The translations under genes were made by a program, and so were the position numbers. Below are positions 1 to 5,037 of a DNA stretch of 5,037 nt, piece by piece. The notes under the pieces were generated by a model that saw nothing but the letters and a program-made list of their open reading frames with translations, did no database searches and was not told the DNA's origin. The first letter of the stretch is position 1. Every line of letters starts with the position of its first letter. Origin of the DNA: Desulfobacterales bacterium S5133MH16 (GTDB taxonomy: Bacteria; Desulfobacterota; Desulfobacteria; Desulfobacterales; UBA11574); contig MAXL01000381.1 of NCBI GenBank assembly GCA_001751005.1, forward strand, positions 1 to 5,037, written 5' to 3'.

Positions 1-43
1 CGTGTATGCGAAAGAGGAGCAAATTCAGATCAGAATACCTACT

Positions 44-73
44 TTTATAACATACTAGCAGGATAATTGTCAA
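44..73 (-). promoter_or_regulatory. Candidate sigma-70 promoter reading leftward out of the window
   Basis: On the minus strand a perfect -35 box TTGACA (73 to 68) is followed after 18 bases by TATAAA (49 to 44), a 5-of-6 match to the -10 consensus. Transcription would start near position 37 and run off the left edge, so the gene it serves is outside the window. It lies downstream of the tRNA terminator at 145-174, where a new transcription unit would be expected. In AT-rich DNA such matches can arise by chance. Confidence 0.4.
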
Positions 74-144
74 AAAATAGTGCATTTATCATTATCGCTG
101 GCCTTTTCCTTGAAATTAACGGTTTAATAATTACCGAGGATATG

Positions 145-174
145 AAAAAAGACCCGGCTTGATCTTCGCCGAGT
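145..174 (-). terminator. Rho-independent terminator downstream of tRNA-Leu
   Basis: Read on the minus strand, ACTCGGC (174 to 168) and GCCGGGT (158 to 152) form a 7-bp stem with one G-U pair around a 9-base loop. The stem is followed by C and a run of six T (150 to 145). This is a classic intrinsic terminator, about 110 bases beyond the 3' end of the tRNA-Leu gene on the same strand. A shorter hairpin (CTTGGA-TTCA-TCCAAG, about 229-244) lies between the two and may be part of the trailer. Confidence 0.65.
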
Positions 175-282
175 TATGATGAAAGATGCCTTGGGCACAA
201 TCATTGATTTTGATACAAAAGAGCCCCTTGGATGAATCCAAGAAGCTTTGATGTGATTAACTGAAACTGTTGGCTTTTGGGC

Positions 283-369
283 TGGTGCCGGAGGTCGGAA
301 TCGAACCGACACGGGGTTACCCCCGCGGGATTTTGAGTCCCGTGCGTCTACCAGTTTCACCACTCCGGC
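283..369 (-). tRNA. tRNA-Leu (anticodon CAA, reads UUG)
   Basis: The minus strand folds as a full class II tRNA. The acceptor stem GCCGGAG (369-363) pairs with CTCCGGC (293-287), with discriminator A at 286 and a genome-encoded CCA at 285-283. The D arm contains the GGTGAAACTGGTAGACGC region. The anticodon stem CGGGA/TCCCG encloses the loop CTCAAAA, giving anticodon CAA with A37. A long variable arm (CGGGGGTAACCCCG) follows, then the T arm GTCGG-TTCGATT-CCGAC. The long variable arm, the A discriminator and the anticodon all agree on leucine. No -35/-10 pair is convincing upstream: a TTGACA (418 to 413, minus) lacks a good -10 partner. A terminator lies downstream at 145-174. Confidence 0.97.
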
Positions 370-542
370 ATTTGTCGTGCTATGTAGAAGTTCCGATGAC
401 TTACAATATTTTTGTCAACTCCTATGACAGGTAAAATACGGTAAAAAACGGCAAGTCGTAAAGTTTTTCCTCTACAAATGCCCTATAAATTATTTTGCGT
501 TTGAAAACAAGATAATTTCAAAACATCACGAAAAAAACTATT

Positions 543-686
543 TAGTGTCCATCCATAAACGAGGATTTTTGTTCAAGTTCAAGGCATGAGAAAAAATAAC
601 CGCAGACATATAGTTGATCTTTCGAGGATTATTTTTTGAGCATAACGCAGAGATTGGGCAAAAAGACCATTTATGGATGGACACTA
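543..686. repeat. Long imperfect palindrome with 17-bp terminal inverted repeats, MITE-like
   Basis: TAGTGTCCATCCATAAA (543-559) reappears as its exact reverse complement at 670-686. Inside, AAAAAATAA (591-599) pairs with TTATTTTTT (629-637), and intermediate stretches pair partly, so the whole 144 bp can fold into one long imperfect hairpin. The octamer ACTATTTA occurs in direct orientation at both outer edges (537-544 and 683-690), overlapping the inverted repeats by two to four bases. That fits a target-site duplication, though the overlap makes it ambiguous. No transposase is encoded inside. The element ends 19 bp past the stop codon of the minus-strand gene at 706-1134 and could end its transcript. 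Mobility is inferred from structure only. Confidence 0.7.
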
Positions 687-705
687 TTTAAGGCATATGG
701 TTCAT

Positions 706-1134
706 CTAGCTATATTGGAATGCAACAGGCTTTCTTCTATCCCAAACCTTGCCTCTCCGGTCTATACCGCTTCGCCTTTCAGGTCCTGCATACGGGGTAC
801 TATCGGCCAGTCTGCGGTCGATAAATTCAAAGGTTATGCCGATCGGAACCCTGCTTTTGCGTCTTTCTTTACCACTTCTGAGATCTTTTCGAAGATATGG
901 ATAAATACTTTTTCTTGATCCTGTAATTTGTTTTGAAAAATAAACCGTTTTTTCCTTTATCGAAGTCTTCTGCACGTCACGCCAAACAGGTATGACGCTA
1001 TCCTTAATCCGCTCTTCAAGCATTTCTTTGGTTTCTTTCTGGAATCTCTTTTTTTCCTTTGTCCGTTTTACAATAAGATTGATCCATGTCCCCAAGAGGA
1101 GAGCTAATAAAAATATCAATATAAGGTATTTCAT
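706..1134 (-). CDS. Small membrane-anchored protein with C-terminal ERR/DRR arginine motifs
   Basis: The gene encodes 142 residues of unknown function. Residues 2-22 form one strongly hydrophobic helix (KYLILIFLLALLLG...), then a lysine-rich stretch, so the protein is probably inner-membrane anchored with a cytoplasmic C-terminus by the positive-inside rule. Residues 24-47 are highly charged and could be helical or coiled. The C-terminal half repeats arginine pairs in an acidic-basic context: KERR (89-92), IDRR (105-108), GPERRSGIDRRG (117-128) and WDRR (131-134). I have the impression that this motif type recurs in unrelated deltaproteobacterial proteins; no function is known to me. The ATG at 1134 has a purine-rich AAAGGGA just upstream and sits about 125 bases downstream of the predicted start of a strong promoter. 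The hairpin element at 543-686 follows it. Codon use looks coding, and no second gene shares its transcript. Confidence 0.72.
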   Translation of the reverse strand: MKYLILIFLLALLLGTWINLIVKRTKEKKRFQKETKEMLEERIKDSVIPVWRDVQKTSIKEKTVYFSKQITGSRKSIYPYLRKDLRSGKERRKSRVPIGITFEFIDRRLADSTPYAGPERRSGIDRRGKVWDRRKPVAFQYS

Positions 1135-1265
1135 TTTTCCCTTTGCTCCCTTTGACCGGCTTCTTGCTGTAAAATCTCGCCCGCTCTTACGTCAGAGTGC
1201 TTACAAAGTCCAAAAAATCCCAACTCTTTATAGGAATATTCTTGTGCGGAATAATTATTAATCAT

Positions 1266-1294
1266 ATCATAAATTTGTAATTTTCATGTGTCAA
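1266..1294 (-). promoter_or_regulatory. Near-consensus sigma-70 promoter for the 706-1134 gene
   Basis: On the minus strand a perfect TTGACA (1294 to 1289) is followed by an optimal 17-base spacer and TATGAT (1271 to 1266), which matches the -10 consensus in 5 of 6 positions. The expected transcription start is near 1259, giving a 5' leader of about 125 bases before the ATG at 1134. An AT-rich repeat lies directly upstream of the -35 box, where an UP element would sit. Confidence 0.65.
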
Positions 1295-1296
1295 GC

Positions 1297-1324
1297 AATT
1301 TATATATAATTTATATATAATTTA
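1297..1324. repeat. 11-bp AT-rich tandem repeat (AATTTATATAT x 2.5)
   Basis: The unit AATTTATATAT starts at 1297 and 1308 and again, partially, at 1319. The 11-bp period is close to one helical turn. The array lies immediately upstream of the -35 box at 1289-1294 on the minus strand, so it could act as an UP element or curved DNA that raises promoter activity. The role is inferred from position and period. Confidence 0.7.
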
Positions 1325-1415
1325 GCAGAATTAGAACATATTGTAGTTTATTAAATAAAACACCATTTTAAGTACCGTTAAGAAAATCATAACTTGGACG
1401 TTTAGATTAGGAGCT

Positions 1416-1669
1416 GTGGGAGATTTGAAAGCAGGGGTTAACCGTCAACTTATTGACATACATGACCAAAAACAGACGCACCATAGGGAGTTGGCTTGTT
1501 AATTTCTGGTGTATTAAATGATGATATTGATCTGCAAACTGATCAGCGCCGCGCAAAATTTATTTTTAACTATTTGAAAATCCAATTAAAAAGCTCCCAG
1601 CTGGCAGGGTTTTATCTTGACACCCATGGCCTCGCAGGCCCCGCTGACTTTCATTTTGTGGACTTCTAA
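1416..1669 (+). pseudogene. Short ORF with a -1 frameshift, possible broken small gene
   Basis: A GTG at 1416, with AGGAG two bases upstream (1410-1414, closer than usual), opens a 28-residue frame (GDLKAGVNRQLIDIHDQKQT...HHRELAC) that stops at 1500-1502. The -1 frame is open from 1487 to a stop at 1667-1669 and continues in the same hydrophilic, helix-like style (LLISGVLNDDIDLQTDQRRA, then KFIFNYLKIQLK). Joined, the two pieces read like one small soluble helical protein broken by a single-base indel around 1487-1502. Beyond about 1586 the frame runs antisense to the neighbouring gene, so the true remnant probably ends near there. I do not recognise the family. A genuine 28-residue peptide, a programmed frameshift, a sequencing error and chance all remain possible. 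Confidence 0.3.
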
Positions 1670-2020
1670 CCGGGATGCGATATCCCATGCGCTTTTGCAA
1701 GAAAGTCTCCCCTGAACCAGCGCTTCGGAAATGGCATCTTTTAAATCTTCAGTTACCGTATGTTGAGGCTTCACAATCTTTTTTTTTGGCTGATACCCAA
1801 ACAGTCCCAGTTGGCATTTTACCAGTCGATAATTAATCAGGTCAACGGTCATACCCACCGCATCTGCGGATACCCGCAGCTCTTTTGCTATTTCAAAAGC
1901 AACCGCGCAAGGAACTTCATTTTTATGAGTCCTTTTTAGAATTTCGTTTTTAATGACACTATCCGGCTTTGCATCCGGCCCGTGTTTTTCCACAAATCTT
2001 TTACCATTCTGCAGATCCAT
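1586..2020 (-). CDS. Conserved-looking protein with two tandem Cys-containing, HTH-like repeats
   Basis: This 144-residue cytoplasmic protein contains an internal duplication. Residues 38-74 and 108-144 align without gaps and share about 12 of 37 identities. Each copy begins with a Cys followed by a helix (CAVAFEIAKELRVS; CKSAWDIASRLEVH) and a turn with a second helix, and ends at KCQLGLFGY or PCQLGAF. The Cys pairs are C38/C69 and C108/C139, both separated by 31 positions; C129 is extra. The helix-turn-helix-like pattern suggests DNA or protein binding, and the four Cys could bind metal or act as a redox switch. Both ideas are inference. I have seen similar proteins in sulfate reducers but cannot name the family. 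The ATG at 2020 is chosen because AAGGAG (2033 to 2028) precedes it by 7 bases; the open frame extends upstream to 2269, but that part is low-complexity and lies in promoter DNA. It is divergent from ispG. Confidence 0.85.
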   Translation of the reverse strand: MDLQNGKRFVEKHGPDAKPDSVIKNEILKRTHKNEVPCAVAFEIAKELRVSADAVGMTVDLINYRLVKCQLGLFGYQPKKKIVKPQHTVTEDLKDAISEALVQGRLSCKSAWDIASRLEVHKMKVSGACEAMGVKIKPCQLGAF

Positions 2021-2027
2021 TACAGTG

Positions 2028-2033
2028 CTCCTT
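2028..2033 (-). promoter_or_regulatory. Ribosome binding site fixing the start of the 1586-2020 gene
   Basis: AAGGAG on the minus strand lies 7 bases before the ATG at 2020. It is the only good Shine-Dalgarno match in the long upstream open frame, so it decides for the 144-residue product over a 227-residue one beginning at 2269. Confidence 0.8.
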
Positions 2034-2120
2034 TGGTAATTTATGTTTCGGAAATTATATAACAGACTAAATATAAACCGATTTATTGAAGCTTGATGTT
2101 TCTGCCTCACAAATGGCTCA

Positions 2121-2149
2121 GTTATACTACCATATTTTTTATAAGCCAA
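2121..2149 (-). promoter_or_regulatory. Candidate promoter for the 1586-2020 gene
   Basis: On the minus strand TTGGCT (2149 to 2144; 4 of 6 to consensus) is followed by a 17-base spacer and TATAAC (2126 to 2121; 5 of 6). The start would be near 2114, about 94 bases upstream of the ATG at 2020. The local DNA is AT-rich, so chance matches are likely. Confidence 0.4.
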
Positions 2150-2171
2150 ATACAAAATCTGTATTTTTCTT

Positions 2172-2220
2172 GAACTTAAAAGTTCTGTCTGATAATTATT
2201 GTACTGGTAAAAATTTTTAC
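2172..2220. promoter_or_regulatory. Two small palindromes in the divergent intergenic region
   Basis: GAACTT-AA-AAGTTC (2172-2185) is a 6-bp inverted repeat with a 2-bp centre, and GTAAAAATTTTTAC (2207-2220) is a perfect 14-bp palindrome. A third weaker one, ACGT-AAA-ACGT, lies at 2239-2249. They sit between the divergent 1586-2020 gene and the ispG-proS operon, where an operator would be expected. AT-rich palindromes also arise by chance, and no regulator is shown to bind. Confidence 0.25.
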
Positions 2221-2300
2221 AAGCATAAGTTGATGAACACGTAAAACGTCTTTTGCGAGCAAACCACACGGGTTTCGATACTATTATATATTAATAACAG

Positions 2301-3413
2301 ATGGTTATGCCTTTTTTAATAAAACGAAAAAATACATGCCGAATTAAGGTCGGAAATGTACCGGTGGGCGGCGATGCGCCTGTTGCGGTCCAGTCCATGA
2401 CAAATACATTTACTCAAGACGTTCCGGCCACTGTTGCACAAATTCAGCGCCTGGAAACGGCCGGATGTGAAATTGTAAGAGTAGCAGTGCCTGACCCGGA
2501 GGCGGCGGAAGCAATTTCTTCAATAAAGGAAAAAGTTTCTATTCCGATTATCGCTGACATACATTTTGACCATCGCCTGGCCATCGCAGCAGTAAGGGCA
2601 GGTGCTGACGGGCTGAGACTCAATCCCGGCAATATCGGTAGTGATAAAAAAATAAAAGCGGTTGTTGACTGCGCAAAGACTTTTAATATCCCCATTAGAA
2701 TCGGGGTGAATTCCGGCTCTCTTGAAAAAGACATCCTGAAGAAACATAACGGGGCAAGCGCAGAGGCCATGGTTGAAAGTGCCATGCGGCATATTGAGTT
2801 AATAAAGTCCTGCGATTTTCATAATATAAAAATTTCGATTAAGGCCTCTGATGTACATCGTACCGTAGATGCATACAGACTCCTTTCCTCAAAAACAGAT
2901 TTGCCGCTTCATGTGGGGGTAACAGAGGCAGGAGGGCTTTATTCAGGGATCGTCAAGTCGTCCCTCGGCATAGGGATGCTCTTAGCAGAAGGTATCGGAG
3001 ATACCATCCGTGTCTCTTTAACACGAGATCCGGTGGAAGAGGTTAGGGTTGGATATGAAATCCTGAAAGCACTTGATATCCGACGGCATGGGCCTGACAT
3101 TATATCATGCCCGACCTGCGGACGCTGTAAAATCGATCTGTTTAATATTGTAGAACGTATTGAAAAGGCGTTACTATTAAACCCCTTGCCGATTAAACTT
3201 GCCATCATGGGCTGCGTGGTAAACGGACCGGGAGAAGCCAAGGAGGCGGATATCGGCATTGCCGGCGGGGACGGCACAGGGATTCTTTTCAAGAAGGGAA
3301 AGGTGATAAAAAAGTTTCCTGAAGAGAAACTTGTCGAGGTTTTACTGGCTGAGGTTGAAAAATTTAATAATTATAGGAATTCAGAATGGGAAAACAAAAC
3401 AAAACTGCGATAA
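2301..3413 (+). CDS. ispG: 4-hydroxy-3-methylbut-2-en-1-yl diphosphate synthase (IspG/GcpE)
   Basis: IspG converts 2-C-methyl-D-erythritol 2,4-cyclodiphosphate to HMBPP, the penultimate step of the cytoplasmic MEP isoprenoid pathway, using electrons from flavodoxin or ferredoxin. The product has 370 residues, normal for the short bacterial form. The N-terminal TIM barrel (about 1-260) carries the typical KVGNVPVGGDAPVAVQSMTN opening, ADIHFDHRLA, GLRLNPGNIG, RIGVNSGSLE and HVGVTEAGG. The C-terminal domain provides the [4Fe-4S] ligands C270 and C273 (CPTCGRC) and C305 (GCVVNGPGE), with catalytic E312 in the same motif; all are present. The start at 2301 has no Shine-Dalgarno sequence; ATG at 2307 is an alternative giving 368 residues. 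The last 28 bp overlap proS, so the two are cotranscribed. No convincing promoter is seen directly upstream, only an AT-rich TATTATATATT tract. Confidence 0.98.
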   Translation: MVMPFLIKRKNTCRIKVGNVPVGGDAPVAVQSMTNTFTQDVPATVAQIQRLETAGCEIVRVAVPDPEAAEAISSIKEKVSIPIIADIHFDHRLAIAAVRAGADGLRLNPGNIGSDKKIKAVVDCAKTFNIPIRIGVNSGSLEKDILKKHNGASAEAMVESAMRHIELIKSCDFHNIKISIKASDVHRTVDAYRLLSSKTDLPLHVGVTEAGGLYSGIVKSSLGIGMLLAEGIGDTIRVSLTRDPVEEVRVGYEILKALDIRRHGPDIISCPTCGRCKIDLFNIVERIEKALLLNPLPIKLAIMGCVVNGPGEAKEADIGIAGGDGTGILFKKGKVIKKFPEEKLVEVLLAEVEKFNNYRNSEWENKTKLR

Positions 3414-4906
3414 CACCTACTCGAGCTGAAGATTATCCTGAATGGTACCAGCAGGTGGTCAAGGCATCTCAAATGGCAGACCAATCGCCCGTGAGAGGAT
3501 GCATGGTGATAAAACCCTGGGGCTATGCGATCTGGGAAAATATAATGCGCGTACTCGATGACATGTTTAAGGAGACAGGGGTTAAAAATGCGTATTTCCC
3601 TTTATTTATTCCGCTTTCTTTTCTTGAAAAAGAAGCTGAACATGTGGAAGGCTTCGCAAAGGAATGTGCGGTTGTTACCCATCACAGACTTGAAAAAGGG
3701 GTTAACGGTGGTCTTGAACCCGCAGGAATGCTCAATGAGCCTTTAATTGTAAGACCGACATCTGAAACAATCATTGGAGATTCATTCTCCAAGTGGGTTT
3801 CAAGTTATCGCGATCTTCCGCTACTTATAAACCAGTGGGCAAATGTTGTCCGATGGGAGATGCGAACCCGTGTATTTTTACGGACCAGTGAATTTCTGTG
3901 GCAAGAAGGACACACGGTCCATGCCACAGCACAAGAAGCTGTTGAACGGACTCAAATGATGCTCGATGTTTATGCCAGGCTTGCCGAAGAATACCTGGCC
4001 ATGCCGGTAATCAAGGGTAGAAAGACAGCGTCAGAAAGGTTTCCCGGAGCCGTAGACACCTTGTGCATTGAAGCAATGATGCAGGACAGAAAAGGTCTCC
4101 AGGCCGGCACCTCACACTTTTTGGGGCAGAATTTTGCCCGGGCTTCTGAAATACGGTTCCAGTCTTCCATAGAAAAAGAGGAATATGCCTGGACCACGTC
4201 ATGGGGAGCGTCCACTCGCCTTATCGGCGGGCTCATAATGACCCACGGGGATGATGATGGCATCATTCTTCCGCCCAGGGTTGCGTCAGCACATGTGGTT
4301 CTGATGCCCATAATCCGAAAAACTGAGGACAGGAAGACCGTTATGGCGTATGTTGAAAGCCTGGCAAAAGAACTGAGAGATAAAATTTACCATCACCGCC
4401 GTCTTGAAGTGGAAATTGACGATCGCGAGATCGGGGGCGCCAGAGGGTGGGAATGGATTAAAAAAGGAATACCGGTGCGGGTTGAAATCGGTCCCAGAGA
4501 CATCGCCGACAACTCTGTATATCTTGGAAGGAGAGATAAGGGGCACAGAGAAAGAACATCGATTAAAAGGGATCGTTTTGTTGGGGAAATAACACATATC
4601 CTGGATGAAATACAGCAAACTCTTTTTGAGCGTGCCCTGTTGTTTAGAAAAACACATTCCATAACCTTAGACGATAAAAAAGAATTTTACGAATTTTTCA
4701 CCCCGGAAAACCATGAACAGCCTGAAATTCATGGGGGATTCGCATTGTCACAATGGTGCGGGCAAGATCGTTGCGAAACGAAAATAAAAGAAGATCTCAG
4801 TGTGACCATTAGATGCATCCCTCTGTCCGGCCCATCGGAAAAAGGCGAGTGTATTTATTGCGGCGGACCGAGCAGCGGGCGGGTGGTATTTGCAAAGGCA
4901 TATTAA
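3386..4906 (+). CDS. proS: Prolyl-tRNA synthetase, archaeal/eukaryotic-like type without editing insertion
   Basis: This class IIa synthetase charges tRNA-Pro with proline in the cytoplasm. It has 506 residues. The catalytic core includes motif 1 (about 35-53, VRGCMVIKPWGYAIWENI), the proline-pocket segment RPTSET (123-128), motif 2 (about 154-177, VVRWE then RTSEFLWQEGHT) and motif 3 (about 270-300, with GDDDGIILPPRVA; motif 3 Arg is R298). An anticodon-binding domain spans about 303-400. The C-terminal domain carries C458-X4-C463-X25-C489-X2-C492, the zinc-site spacing of this family, and ends in the usual terminal Tyr. Motifs 2 and 3 are joined without the roughly 180-residue insertion domain of standard bacterial ProRS, so hydrolysis of Ala-tRNA-Pro would need a separate protein. 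AGGA at 3375-3378, 7 bases before the ATG, supports this start inside the 3' end of ispG. A long palindrome follows after 5 bp. Confidence 0.97.
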   Translation: MGKQNKTAITPTRAEDYPEWYQQVVKASQMADQSPVRGCMVIKPWGYAIWENIMRVLDDMFKETGVKNAYFPLFIPLSFLEKEAEHVEGFAKECAVVTHHRLEKGVNGGLEPAGMLNEPLIVRPTSETIIGDSFSKWVSSYRDLPLLINQWANVVRWEMRTRVFLRTSEFLWQEGHTVHATAQEAVERTQMMLDVYARLAEEYLAMPVIKGRKTASERFPGAVDTLCIEAMMQDRKGLQAGTSHFLGQNFARASEIRFQSSIEKEEYAWTTSWGASTRLIGGLIMTHGDDDGIILPPRVASAHVVLMPIIRKTEDRKTVMAYVESLAKELRDKIYHHRRLEVEIDDREIGGARGWEWIKKGIPVRVEIGPRDIADNSVYLGRRDKGHRERTSIKRDRFVGEITHILDEIQQTLFERALLFRKTHSITLDDKKEFYEFFTPENHEQPEIHGGFALSQWCGQDRCETKIKEDLSVTIRCIPLSGPSEKGECIYCGGPSSGRVVFAKAY

Positions 4907-4910
4907 TCTT

Positions 4911-5037
4911 GATGGCGTCGTAAAAAGTCCCATCTACTGCGTTGTAGTATTTTTTCAGACACTCGGCATACTACATGTATGGCCTCGTTCCTGAAAAAAT
5001 ACTACGCCTTGTATATGAACCTTTTTACTTAGCCATC
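4911..5037. repeat. Long imperfect palindrome (about 127 bp hairpin) directly after proS
   Basis: The outer arms GATGGC (4911-4916) and GCCATC (5032-5037) pair, then GTAAAAAG (4920-4927) with CTTTTTAC (5021-5028), then a 15-bp perfect arm GTAGTATTTTTTCAG (4944-4958) with its complement at 4991-5005. A small tip hairpin CATAC/GTATG (4967-4971 with 4977-4981) surrounds the loop. Mismatched stretches separate these blocks. It has no open reading frame. Its sequence resembles intergenic repeats that I recall as abundant in Desulfobacterales genomes, but that needs a search. It may act as the operon's terminator or mRNA 3' end. The window ends exactly at its outer arm, so flanking target duplications cannot be judged. 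Confidence 0.7.

Larger units (their letters stand above)
1135..1585. other. Intergenic region of about 450 bp
   Basis: This AT-rich stretch separates two minus-strand genes. It holds the untranslated leader and promoter of the 706-1134 gene (1135-1294), an 11-bp AT repeat (1297-1324), and a plus-strand small ORF with a possible frameshifted continuation (from 1416). I see no RNA gene. No clear terminator for the 1586-2020 gene is visible: a TGATC/GATCA hairpin near 1528-1545 lacks a T run. Confidence 0.6.

Noticed and set aside
1..66. Possible C-terminal tail of a plus-strand gene entering from the left
   Set aside because: All three plus frames are open for 15 to 21 codons before stopping (stops at 48-50, 56-58 and 64-66), so nothing distinguishes a real tail from chance, and a leftward promoter overlaps it.
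124..363. Minus-strand 79-residue ORF beginning MVKLVDARDSKS
   Set aside because: It is the translation of the tRNA-Leu gene and its trailer, a well-known spurious ORF type.
413..418. TTGACA on the minus strand upstream of tRNA-Leu as its -35 box
   Set aside because: The position 17 bases downstream reads CGGAAC, and no other acceptable -10 box lies at 16-18 base spacing.
543..686. CRISPR array or attachment site reading of the inverted repeats
   Set aside because: There are only two copies in inverted orientation with no regular spacers, and no integrase or recombinase gene is nearby.
636..918. Plus-strand ORFs at 636-824 and 673-918
   Set aside because: They start inside the hairpin element and run antisense to the better supported 706-1134 gene; the peptides have no recognisable features.
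992..1261. Plus-strand 89-residue ORF
   Set aside because: It is antisense to the N-terminal region of the 706-1134 gene and to its promoter leader; the hydrophobic stretches mirror the opposite frame.
1453..1475. TTGACA on the plus strand as a promoter
   Set aside because: No -10-like hexamer follows at suitable spacing, and it falls inside the coding-like small ORF.
2021..2269. N-terminal extension of the Cys-repeat protein to 227 residues
   Set aside because: There is no ribosome site at 2269, composition is rich in Tyr, Asn and Lys as expected for translated AT-rich intergenic DNA, and a strong Shine-Dalgarno supports the internal ATG at 2020.
2444..3292. Minus-strand ORFs inside ispG
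   Set aside because: They are frame shadows of a confidently identified gene with all catalytic residues in the plus frame.
3558..4933. Other-frame ORFs within proS on both strands
   Set aside because: They overlap a confidently identified synthetase and show no independent ribosome sites or domains.

Overview
The window looks like chromosomal DNA of an anaerobic Gram-negative bacterium, most likely a member of the Desulfobacterota (Desulfobacterales-like). That placement is inference. It rests on moderate to low G+C with AT-rich intergenic DNA, the GPERRSGIDRR-type arginine motif, a small duplicated Cys-rich protein of a style I associate with sulfate reducers, hairpin-forming intergenic repeats, and an ispG-proS gene pair. 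No marker here settles the taxonomy.

Layout, left to right. Positions 1-282 hold no supported gene. They contain a likely promoter reading leftward out of the window (44-73) and a rho-independent terminator (145-174) downstream of a tRNA-Leu(CAA) gene at 283-369, minus strand, with an encoded CCA end. A 144-bp imperfect palindrome with terminal inverted repeats (543-686) follows and resembles a MITE or other dispersed hairpin repeat. Next is a small membrane-anchored protein gene (706-1134, minus), driven by a near-consensus promoter (1266-1294) with an 11-bp phased AT repeat upstream (1297-1324). The gap 1135-1585 also contains a small, apparently frameshifted coding remnant on the plus strand (from 1416). 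A 144-residue protein made of two copies of a Cys-containing repeat is encoded at 1586-2020 (minus), divergently from the main operon.

The right half is an overlapping two-gene operon on the plus strand. ispG (2301-3413) encodes the [4Fe-4S] enzyme of the penultimate step of the MEP isoprenoid pathway. proS (3386-4906) encodes a prolyl-tRNA synthetase of the archaeal/eukaryotic-like type, which lacks the bacterial editing insertion. The genes overlap by 28 bp, so translational coupling is likely. Five bases after proS a second long imperfect palindrome (4911-5037) begins and fills the rest of the window.

Most genes are housekeeping. The least explained items are the duplicated Cys-repeat protein, the two hairpin elements, the ERR/DRR-motif membrane protein and the broken small ORF.
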